Source: Gracilibacteraceae bacterium
GTDB taxonomy: Bacteria > Bacillota > Desulfitobacteriia > Desulfitobacteriales > Syntrophobotulaceae
Assembly: GCA_031274335.1 (NCBI GenBank)
Contig: JAISQG010000222.1
Span: 1 to 12,684, forward strand
DNA length: 12,684 bases
Direction: 5' to 3'
Below are positions 6,799 to 12,684 of this stretch, piece by piece. A program made the translations under genes and the position numbers. The first letter of the stretch is position 1; every line of letters starts with the position of its first letter. A model generated the notes under the pieces. It was not told where the DNA came from and did no database searches. It saw nothing but the letters and a program-made list of their open reading frames with translations.

Positions 6799-7838
6799 TT
6801 CACGCCCCCGCTCAGAGGCACCGGCCGTCCCTCGGCCACGGAGCGATAAATTCCCAGCACGATTTCCACCGCCTTGCGCCCTTCCTCACCCGGCACGGCC
6901 GGCGGGCGATCCTCCAGCACAGCCTCGATCATATCGGCAAAAAGCGCCGTATGCCCAAATCCGTAAACGTCGGGCGGATCAGCTTCCCGTGCCGCGAGCA
7001 TTGCCTCACGCTCTGCCGCGCCGTCCGCGAAATCCCAAGTTTCGACGCGGTTGATGGCCAGGCCGCCGATGACGGCGCTGCCCGTCGCTCCGAACACATT
7101 CAGGGTTTCTTCGAGGTTGCGCGGATAAATCGTCGTCGCCGCCTCAATCACGCCGAGCGCGCCGCCCGCGCCCCGGAGGACAGCCACGGCCACATCCTCC
7201 ATTTCAATCGGGCGCAACGCCGTCGCCGTATAGCCGAAAACGGACTCCACCCCGCCCAGCATCCATTGCAGCAGATCGATGTTGTGAATGGATTGGTTCA
7301 TCAGGACGCCGCCATCCTGTTCTTTTGTGCCCCGCCAGGGGGCCTGGGCGTAATAGGCCTCGTCGCGGTGCCAGCGCACCGTGGCTTGCGCGTGCGTCAG
7401 GCGGCCGAAACGCCCGGCTTCCAGCGCGGCGCGCAGCGCCCGCACCGCCGGATTGAAACGATTCTGGTGGATGACGCCCAATTTCACGCCGGCCCGGCGG
7501 CAAGCCTCAATCATGCGGTCCAAATCCTCGGCCCGCATGGCCATCGGCTTCTCCACCAGCACATGTTTGCCGGCCTGGGCCGCGGCGACGGCGATTTCGG
7601 CGTGACTGCCGCTCGGCGTCGCAATCGTGACGATATCGACATCGGCGCGTTTCAGCAGCTCCGGGTAAGTGTAATAGCCCCGCGCTCCGTGCGTGACAGC
7701 GGCCCGGTCGGCGCGTTCCAGCACGACGTCGCAGACGGCGGCCAGCTCCGCCGTCGGCAAAGCGGCAATCGCTTCAAAATGTTTGGCGGAAATGCGGCCG
7801 CAGCCGATAACCCCGAATCCCAATTTTTTCCTATTCAT
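6795..7838 (-). CDS. wbpB: WbpB-like UDP-GlcNAc-uronate 3-dehydrogenase (Gfo/Idh/MocA family)
   Basis: The 347-residue oxidoreductase has an N-terminal Rossmann fold (GVIGCGRIS, 9-17), the family's catalytic EKP lysine (K97) and the C-terminal substrate motif MNQSIHNIDLLQW with H185. WRGTKEQDGG just before it and YPRNLEETLNVFG later are characteristic of the WbpB/WlbA branch. These enzymes oxidise C3 of UDP-N-acetylglucosaminuronic acid with NAD+, making the keto-sugar for WbpE. ATG at 7838 is preceded by TGAGGTG (7844-7850), whose TGA is the stop codon of wbpA, so the two genes are coupled. The stop overlaps the wbpD start as ATGA. The length is slightly above the usual 315-350 midpoint and no key residue is missing. 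Other Gfo/Idh activities cannot be excluded on motifs alone, but the gene set makes this role strong. Confidence 0.9.
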   Translation of the reverse strand: MNRKKLGFGVIGCGRISAKHFEAIAALPTAELAAVCDVVLERADRAAVTHGARGYYTYPELLKRADVDIVTIATPSGSHAEIAVAAAQAGKHVLVEKPMAMRAEDLDRMIEACRRAGVKLGVIHQNRFNPAVRALRAALEAGRFGRLTHAQATVRWHRDEAYYAQAPWRGTKEQDGGVLMNQSIHNIDLLQWMLGGVESVFGYTATALRPIEMEDVAVAVLRGAGGALGVIEAATTIYPRNLEETLNVFGATGSAVIGGLAINRVETWDFADGAAEREAMLAAREADPPDVYGFGHTALFADMIEAVLEDRPPAVPGEEGRKAVEIVLGIYRSVAEGRPVPLSGGVK

Positions 7839-7843
7839 GTATA

Positions 7844-7850
7844 CACCTCA
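7844..7850 (-). promoter_or_regulatory. Ribosome binding site of wbpB overlapping the wbpA stop
   Basis: TGAGGTG on the minus strand contains the TGA of wbpA and serves as the SD 5 nt before the wbpB ATG. This indicates translational coupling. Confidence 0.8.
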
Positions 7851-9206
7851 GATTTTATAAATCCGCTCCCGGTTTTCCCGCACGTTTTTCGTTGCGTTGC
7901 GCGTGTCCACGACGAGATCCGCGTGACGCACGACCATTTCATAATCGACCGCGCTGTGGTCGGTCAGGATGAGCGCGCAATCCGCTTCCGCCAGAGCCTC
8001 CGGCGTGAGAGGCCGGCTTTCCATGCGGACGCCGCTGCCGCCGTGCGCCTCCACGACCGGCACCCAGGGGTCGCTGTAAGTGATAAGCGCTCCGTCCCGG
8101 CGCAAACGCTCCATGATGATCAGCGCCGGCGATTCGCGCACGTCGCCGATGTCTTTTTTGTAGGCCACGCCGAGCACGAGGACGCGCGCGTCCCGCAGGC
8201 TCTTTTTCCGCGTGTTCAGGGCCTGGTACACCTTGTTGACCACATAATAGCTCACTTCGACGTTGATTTCGCCGGCCAATTCGATAAAGCGCGTGTGAAA
8301 ATCGTATTCCCGCGCTTTCCAGGTCAGGTAAAACGGATCTATCGGGATGCAGTGCCCGCCGACGCCCGGCCCGGGGTAAAAAGTGTGAATGCCGAAAGGC
8401 TTTGTTGCCGCGGCGTCCACAATTTCCCACACGTCGAGGCCCATGCGGTCGCACAGCAGCATCAATTCGTTCACCAGAGCGATGTTCACGGCGCGGTAAG
8501 TGTTTTCAAACACTTTCGTCAGTTCGGCTGCCGCCGGGGAGCTGACGGGCACGACGGAGAGGATCGTCTGGGCGTAAAAATCGCAGGCTATCTCCAGGCA
8601 GGCCGGCGTCATGCCGCCGACGACCTTGTTGGTGTTTTTCGTTGTAAAGCGTTTGTTGCCGGGATCAACGCGCTCCGGTGAAAAGGCGAGGAAAAAGTCC
8701 CGCCCGACCTGGAGGCCGGAGGCGGTTAAAAGCGGCAGGATGATTTCTTCCGTCGTGCCGGGGTATGTCGTGCTTTCCAGCGTTATAAGCTGGCCGGGGC
8801 GGATATGGCGGCCCGCTTGCTCCGCCGCCGCCCGCATAAAGGAAACGTCCGGGTCGCGCATCGGCGTGAGCGGCGTCGGCACGCAAATGACCACGATGTC
8901 GCAGTCCGCCAGCGCGGCAAAATCCGTCGTCGCCCGTAATTGCCCTGTCGCGGCCAGGGCGCGCAATTCCTCGTCCTTCACGTCGCCGATGTAATTTTCG
9001 CCGGCGTTGACCTGACGCACGCGCTCCGCGCTGATGTCAAAGCCCGTGACCGCGAAGCCGACCTTGCCTTTTTCCACCGCCAGCGGCAGACCCACATAGC
9101 CCAGCCCGACGACGCCGACGCGGGCCGTGTGTTCTTCCACTTTTTTCTTCAGCGCCAGCGCGATAGGCTGCGTGGCGTCAATGACCTTTTCCGGTTCTTG
9201 TTTCAA
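7848..9206 (-). CDS. wbpA: UDP-N-acetylglucosamine 6-dehydrogenase (WbpA-type)
   Basis: The 452-residue enzyme of the UDP-glucose/GDP-mannose dehydrogenase family oxidises C6 of a UDP-hexose twice with NAD+ to give a UDP-uronic acid. The NAD-binding GLGYVGLP is at 34-41, VCVPTPLTP follows, ESTTYPGTTEE holds the conserved glutamate, K231 lies in ELTKVFENTYRAVN, and the catalytic C286 is in GPGVGGHCIPIDP. The C-terminal UDP-binding domain has VLGVAYKKDIGDVRESPA. VCVPTPLTP and ENTYRAVNIALVNEL are typical of the WbpA/UDP-GlcNAc branch rather than of UDP-glucose dehydrogenases. A start at TTG 9206 is supported by GGGGAGG 7 nt upstream, whose last base is shared with the valS stop. Residues 1-28 are an extension with lysines before the Rossmann fold. 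This is the first committed step of the pathway encoded by the three following genes. Confidence 0.92.
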   Translation of the reverse strand: MKQEPEKVIDATQPIALALKKKVEEHTARVGVVGLGYVGLPLAVEKGKVGFAVTGFDISAERVRQVNAGENYIGDVKDEELRALAATGQLRATTDFAALADCDIVVICVPTPLTPMRDPDVSFMRAAAEQAGRHIRPGQLITLESTTYPGTTEEIILPLLTASGLQVGRDFFLAFSPERVDPGNKRFTTKNTNKVVGGMTPACLEIACDFYAQTILSVVPVSSPAAAELTKVFENTYRAVNIALVNELMLLCDRMGLDVWEIVDAAATKPFGIHTFYPGPGVGGHCIPIDPFYLTWKAREYDFHTRFIELAGEINVEVSYYVVNKVYQALNTRKKSLRDARVLVLGVAYKKDIGDVRESPALIIMERLRRDGALITYSDPWVPVVEAHGGSGVRMESRPLTPEALAEADCALILTDHSAVDYEMVVRHADLVVDTRNATKNVRENRERIYKI

Positions 9207-9213
9207 ACTTTAG

Positions 9214-9220
9214 CCTCCCC
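9214..9220 (-). promoter_or_regulatory. Ribosome binding site of wbpA touching the valS stop
   Basis: GGGGAGG (9220-9214 on the minus strand) begins on the last base of the valS TAG (9222-9220) and lies 7 nt before the TTG start at 9206. It decides the non-ATG start and implies that ribosomes leaving valS can reinitiate on wbpA. Confidence 0.85.
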
Positions 9221-11904
9221 TATTGCAGCTCGGCCAGCCGGAGCCGCAGCTCTTTCAGCCTGATCTTATTTTTTTCTAATTTTTCTCTTTCGCCGGCGAT
9301 CACCGCCTCCGGGGCCTGGGCGATAAAGCCGGCGTTTTGCAGTTTTTTCTCCAGACGGGCTTCCGTCTCCAGCGCCGCGGAAATTTCCCGGCGCGTTCGG
9401 GCGACTTCCTTGTCCAGATCCAGCAGCCCTTTGAGCGGCACATACACCGTCACGCCGGTGAGGACGGCCGAGGCCGACTGCGGCGGTTGGGCCGCCGGCG
9501 CGGTCAAAAGCGTCACCTGTTCGCCGCCGGCCAGCTGTTTTATATAACCCCGGCCCGCCTCCAGCGCCGCGTGTTCCTCCGGGCCGGCTACCACCAGGCG
9601 GATATCCGCCTTGCGCCCCGGAGCGACATTCATATCCGCGCGGATGTTTCGCACAGCCCTGATGACTTCAATGATCAGGGACATTTGCCACTCGGCTTCT
9701 TCATCCCGGTATCCGTCCGGCGCCGGCCAGCTTTGAGCCATGAGCGTCCCGCCGCTTTTTGCCAAATTTTGCCATATCTCCTCCGTGATGAACGGGACAA
9801 ACGGATGCAGGAGGCGCAACGAACCTTCCAGCACCAGGAGAAGCACACGCTGGGCAGCGAGGCGGGCTTGCGGCTGCTCCCGGTCGTAAAGCGGATTTTT
9901 CGCCAGCTCGATATACCAGTCGCAAAACTCGTTCCAGATGAATTCATACAGGAGGCGGCAGGCTTCACCCAGGTCAAACGCTTGGAACGCGCCGGTGACG
10001 CGCCGCGCCGCATCCTCATACCGGGACAGAATCCAGCGCTCGGCCAGGGCCAGAGGACCGTCTGTCTCGCCCGGCACGGCATCGGCGGTGTTCATCAGGA
10101 CAAAACGGGCCGCGTTCCAGATTTTGTTCAGGAAATTGCGCGAAGCGTCCAGCCTTTCCGGGTGGAAGCGCAAATCATTTCCGGGTGTGTTGCCGGTGAC
10201 CAGCGTGAAACGCAATGTGTCCGCGCCGTAGTGCTCGATCAGCTCCAGCGGGTCCACGCCGTTGCCGAGGGATTTGCTCATTTTGCGCCCCTGGGCGTCC
10301 AGGATCAGGCCGTGAATCATGACCCGGCGGAAAGGCACGTCCCCCATGAATTCCAGGCCCATGAAAATCATGCGCGCCACCCAGAAAAATATGATATCCC
10401 GCCCGGTCACCAGCACGGTCGTGGGGTAAAACTCCTTGAGGCGCCGCGTTTCCTCGGGCCAGCCCAAAGTGGAAAAAGGCCAGAGGGCGGAGGAAAACCA
10501 CGTGTCCAGCACATCGGGATCTTGGGTGAGGCGCGTGCCGCCGCAGGAGGTGCAGGCCGGCGGTTCTTCGCCGGCGCAGGTTTCCGCGCCGCAATCCGCG
10601 CAATACCAGACCGGGATGCGGTGTCCCCACCATAATTGGCGGGAAATGCACCAGTCCCTGATGTTTTCCATCCATGAAATGTAAATTTTGGAAAAACGTT
10701 CCGGCACAAATTCCAGCCGTCCGCTGCGCACCGCTTGCAGGGCCGGTTCGGCCAGCGTGTTCATCCGCACAAACCATTGCCGGCTGACGCGCGGTTCCAC
10801 CGGAGTGCCGCAGCGGTAACAAGTGCCGACGGAATGGTTTATCGTTTCGGTGCGCACAAGGAGGCCGGCGGTTTCCAGATCCGCGACCACGCGGCGGCGC
10901 GCTTCGTAGCGGTCCAAGCCCTGATAGGCCAGGCCGTTTTCGTTGAGCGTCGCGTCCTCGTTCAGTATATTCACCGATTCCAGGTTATGGCGCCGGCCAA
11001 CCTCAAAATCATTCGGGTCGTGGGCCGGGGTTATTTTGACCGCTCCGGCGCCGAAATCCCGCTCCACGTATTCATCGGCGATGACGGGGATTTTTTTGTC
11101 CGTGAGCGGCAAAATCACATATTTCCCGATCAGATGGCGGTAGCGCTCGTCCTCCGGATGCACGGCCACCGCCGTGTCGCCCAGCATGGTTTCCGGCCGG
11201 GTCGTGGCCACGGTGATTCCGTCCCCGCCGTCCGCGCCCGGATAACGGATATGCCACAGATGCCCTTCCTGTTCCTCGTGTTCCACCTCGATGTCGGAAA
11301 TAGCCGTCCGGCAGACCGGGCACCAGTTGACGATGTAATTGCCTCGGTAAATCAGATCTTTTTCGTACAAACGGACGAAAACTTCCCGTACCGCGCGCGA
11401 ACAGCCTTCATCCAGCGTGAAGCGCTCTGCGTCCCAGTCGCAGGACGCGCCCAGACGGCGTATTTGGGCCGTGATCGCGCCGCCGTGTTCTTCTTTCCAG
11501 TCCCAGACGCGGGACAAAAAGGCTTCCCGCCCCAGATCGTCCTTGCTCAGGCCTTCACCGCGCAAATGTTCTTCCACCTTGGCCTGCGTGGCGATGCCCG
11601 CATGATCAGTCCCCGGCACCCACAAAGCGCGCAAACCCCGCATGCGGTGGTACCGCGTCAAAATATCTTGCAGCGCGATGTCCATGGCGTGGCCGAGGTG
11701 GAGCACGCCGGTTACGTTGGGCGGCGGCATGACCAGGCTGAAATTGCCGCCGCCATCATCCGCCGGGCGGAAACAGCCGCTTTCCTCCCAGAAGCGATAC
11801 CATTTGCTCTCCGTCCGCCGCGGGTCGTATACCGTGTCCATCCGCGATTCTTCACCCATTTTTCCGTATTCCTCCGCTCGCATGTTTTTGCCCCGCGCCG
11901 ACAT
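9220..11904 (-). CDS. valS: Valyl-tRNA synthetase
   Basis: The 894-residue class I aminoacyl-tRNA synthetase charges tRNA-Val in the cytoplasm. Visible in order are the N-terminal VYDPRRTESKWYRFWEE, the HIGH-type HLGH (69-72) in PPNVTGVLHLGHAMD, the CP1 editing domain with TTRPETMLGDTAVAVHP and GAGAVKITPAHDPND, a CYRCG and a CADCG...CTSCGG cysteine pair region, WFSSALWPFSTLGWP, KMSKS at 541-545, the anticodon-binding domain, and a C-terminal coiled coil from about 815 (LDLDKEVARTRREI...). Length and motifs are normal for bacterial ValS. The start is uncertain: ATG 11904 lies within the leader of the promoter at 11933-11961 but has only a distant CGGAG. ATG 11859 has GGAGG 11 nt upstream, and ATG 11841 begins MDTVYDP like many homologues. 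No T-box leader can fit in the short upstream gap. The stop overlaps the SD of wbpA, making valS the first gene of the sugar operon. Confidence 0.97.
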   Translation of the reverse strand: MSARGKNMRAEEYGKMGEESRMDTVYDPRRTESKWYRFWEESGCFRPADDGGGNFSLVMPPPNVTGVLHLGHAMDIALQDILTRYHRMRGLRALWVPGTDHAGIATQAKVEEHLRGEGLSKDDLGREAFLSRVWDWKEEHGGAITAQIRRLGASCDWDAERFTLDEGCSRAVREVFVRLYEKDLIYRGNYIVNWCPVCRTAISDIEVEHEEQEGHLWHIRYPGADGGDGITVATTRPETMLGDTAVAVHPEDERYRHLIGKYVILPLTDKKIPVIADEYVERDFGAGAVKITPAHDPNDFEVGRRHNLESVNILNEDATLNENGLAYQGLDRYEARRRVVADLETAGLLVRTETINHSVGTCYRCGTPVEPRVSRQWFVRMNTLAEPALQAVRSGRLEFVPERFSKIYISWMENIRDWCISRQLWWGHRIPVWYCADCGAETCAGEEPPACTSCGGTRLTQDPDVLDTWFSSALWPFSTLGWPEETRRLKEFYPTTVLVTGRDIIFFWVARMIFMGLEFMGDVPFRRVMIHGLILDAQGRKMSKSLGNGVDPLELIEHYGADTLRFTLVTGNTPGNDLRFHPERLDASRNFLNKIWNAARFVLMNTADAVPGETDGPLALAERWILSRYEDAARRVTGAFQAFDLGEACRLLYEFIWNEFCDWYIELAKNPLYDREQPQARLAAQRVLLLVLEGSLRLLHPFVPFITEEIWQNLAKSGGTLMAQSWPAPDGYRDEEAEWQMSLIIEVIRAVRNIRADMNVAPGRKADIRLVVAGPEEHAALEAGRGYIKQLAGGEQVTLLTAPAAQPPQSASAVLTGVTVYVPLKGLLDLDKEVARTRREISAALETEARLEKKLQNAGFIAQAPEAVIAGEREKLEKNKIRLKELRLRLAELQ

Positions 11905-11932
11905 TAGTATCTGTCAATCTCCGTTCAGGCAT

Positions 11933-11961
11933 ATTATACGGAGAAAGAGCTTCCATGTCAA
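11933..11961 (-). promoter_or_regulatory. Perfect-consensus sigma-A promoter of the valS operon
   Basis: On the minus strand, TTGACA (11961-11956), a 17-bp spacer and TATAAT (11938-11933) match the vegetative consensus at all twelve positions with ideal spacing. The start would be near 11926, about 22 nt before the first ATG. It probably drives valS and, by read-through, the wbp genes. Confidence 0.9.
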
Positions 11962-11990
11962 TTGAATAACGCTTCTGCTTGTGATATACT
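11962..11990 (+). promoter_or_regulatory. Sigma-A promoter of priA with extended -10
   Basis: TTGAAT (11962-11967), a 17-bp spacer and TATACT (11985-11990), preceded by TGA (a TGn extended -10). The start would be near 11997, giving a leader of about 22 nt. Its -35 abuts the -35 of the divergent valS promoter with no base between them. Confidence 0.8.
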
Positions 11991-12005
11991 GACGCTGAAA
12001 AAGAA

Positions 12006-12010
12006 AGAGG
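12006..12010 (+). promoter_or_regulatory. Ribosome binding site of priA deciding a TTG start
   Basis: AGAGG in AAAGAGG lies 8 nt before TTG at 12019. The upstream in-frame codons contain TTA, GGT and GTT but no ATG or GTG, so the TTG is the best start. Confidence 0.75.
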
Positions 12011-12018
12011 TTGGTTTA

Positions 12019-12684
12019 TTGACCAGGTACGCGGAAGTGCTGCTTGACGTGGCGAACAGGCGGCTGGACGATAGTTTCCATTATATTGTGCCGGAGGGGA
12101 TGAGCGTCCGGGCCGGGGCGATTGTGCAGGTGCCGCTGAAAAACCGCCAGGTGCGCGGGCTGGTTGCGGCGCTGACGGATGAATTGCCGGCGGACGTTGA
12201 TTTTGCGTTGCGGCCGTTAAGCGCCGTGCTGGAGGAGGATTCGCTCATACCGCCGGATATTCTGGCTTTGGCGGCCTGGTTGGCGGAGACGACCGTTTGT
12301 CCTATGGCGCGGAGCCTGCATACGGTTTGGCCGTTTTTGCGCGGCAAGGGGGAAACGTGGTATATACCGGCCGGGGCTTGGGCCGAGCCGGGCGACGCGG
12401 CGGAGGAGACGGACGAGCGGCGGGCCAGGACGCGCCAGTGTCTGAAACGGAGCCGGCGCGGCGGGCTGCCCGGCCGGGATTTGATGAGCCGGGCCGGCGT
12501 GAGCGAGTTTTTTTTGCGGGAGTGCGAGGCGGCGGGGCTGCTCCGGCGGGAAACGCGTTTCCGGCATAGCCGCGGGGGCGCGCCGGCGCCTGCCGGCGCT
12601 GCCGGGTCAGCGGCGGGGAGACCCGCCGGGGCGCAAGCCGGCCCGTCCGGCCCGGAGGCCGGCGGGCCGGGGGAACAGCCCGGG
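12019..12684 (+). CDS. priA: Primosomal protein N' (PriA), N-terminal part, cut by the right edge
   Basis: 222 codons are visible from TTG 12019 to the right edge. PriA is the DNA helicase that restarts stalled replication forks. The first 110 or so residues match the 3' DNA-binding domain: YAEVLLDVANRRLDDSFHY, IVPEGMSVRAGAIVQVPL, RGLVAAL, then LIPPDILALAAWLAETT and VCPMARSLHTVWP. Residues about 150-190 look like the winged helix (GLPGRDLMSRAGVSEFFL, AAGLLRRE). From about residue 183 on, the frame turns into a stretch of mostly Gly, Ala, Pro and Ser up to the edge, where the linker to the helicase domain is expected. No Walker motif is reached. The frame is open throughout, but the GC-rich tail is long for this linker; a frameshift or pseudogene cannot be fully excluded. 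The gene is divergent from valS. Confidence 0.88.
   Translation, partial: MTRYAEVLLDVANRRLDDSFHYIVPEGMSVRAGAIVQVPLKNRQVRGLVAALTDELPADVDFALRPLSAVLEEDSLIPPDILALAAWLAETTVCPMARSLHTVWPFLRGKGETWYIPAGAWAEPGDAAEETDERRARTRQCLKRSRRGGLPGRDLMSRAGVSEFFLRECEAAGLLRRETRFRHSRGGAPAPAGAAGSAAGRPAGAQAGPSGPEAGGPGEQPG
12565..12684 (+). repeat. Extremely GC-rich low-complexity tract inside priA
   Basis: From about 12565 to the edge almost every codon is Gly, Ala, Pro, Ser or Arg, with overlapping GC palindromes such as GCGCCGGCGC and several GGCCGG- or GCCGGC-type motifs. It is in frame and probably encodes a disordered linker. Confidence 0.7.

Noticed and set aside
6951..8681. 576-codon plus-strand ORF
   Set aside because: It spans wbpB and wbpA on the opposite strand, both of which have complete family motifs; no SD and no recognisable domain.
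9337..10635. 432-codon plus-strand ORF, and another at 10735-11907
   Set aside because: Both are antisense to valS, whose catalytic and editing motifs are continuous on the minus strand.
11905..12018. T-box riboswitch in front of valS
   Set aside because: In many Bacillota valS has one, but the gap is 114 bases, the start site lies only about 22 nt before the first ATG, and no antiterminator or terminator pair is visible.
1..12684. CRISPR arrays, insertion sequences, rRNA or tRNA genes, phage genes
   Set aside because: No regularly spaced repeats, transposase motifs, integrase motifs or tRNA-like cloverleaf sequences were seen on either strand.

Overview
The window reads as chromosomal DNA from a GC-rich Gram-positive-type bacterium, most likely a member of the Bacillota (Clostridia- or Negativicutes-like). 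The reasons are a secreted protein with three type-2 cell-wall-binding (CWB2) repeats, strong GGAGG-type ribosome binding sites, near-consensus sigma-A promoters and several TTG starts. Genus cannot be fixed from the sequence alone. Third codon positions are very GC-rich, so long antisense ORFs are common and nearly all are shadows.

Layout, in the direction of transcription. A compact divergent promoter region (11905-12018) separates priA (plus strand, cut by the right edge) from a leftward block on the minus strand. The leftward block starts with valS (9220-11904). Four nucleotide-sugar genes follow with almost no spacing: wbpA (7848-9206), wbpB (6795-7838), a long wbpD-like acetyltransferase (5947-6798) and wbpE (4838-5950). 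Junctions are an SD overlapping the preceding stop (valS/wbpA and wbpA/wbpB) or ATGA overlaps (wbpB/wbpD and wbpD/wbpE). After a 47-base gap comes an ADP-ribosylglycohydrolase-family gene (4003-4791) of visibly lower GC. Then, with its own promoter and a leader of about 75 nt, comes a very large secreted CWB2 surface protein (3884 to beyond base 1; 1294 residues visible, no stop reached).

How the genes fit together. WbpA, WbpB, WbpE and WbpD are the four consecutive steps from UDP-GlcNAc to UDP-2,3-diacetamido-2,3-dideoxy-glucuronic acid. The C2 epimerase (WbpI) that would give the manno form is not in the window. Di-N-acetylated uronic acids are known components of O-antigens and of some Gram-positive secondary cell wall polymers that anchor S-layer proteins. 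A plausible but unproven reading is that the operon supplies a sugar for a wall polymer or surface glycan, and that the neighbouring CWB2 protein is displayed on that wall. The unusual aspect is that the sugar pathway sits directly behind, and apparently translationally coupled to, the housekeeping valyl-tRNA synthetase.
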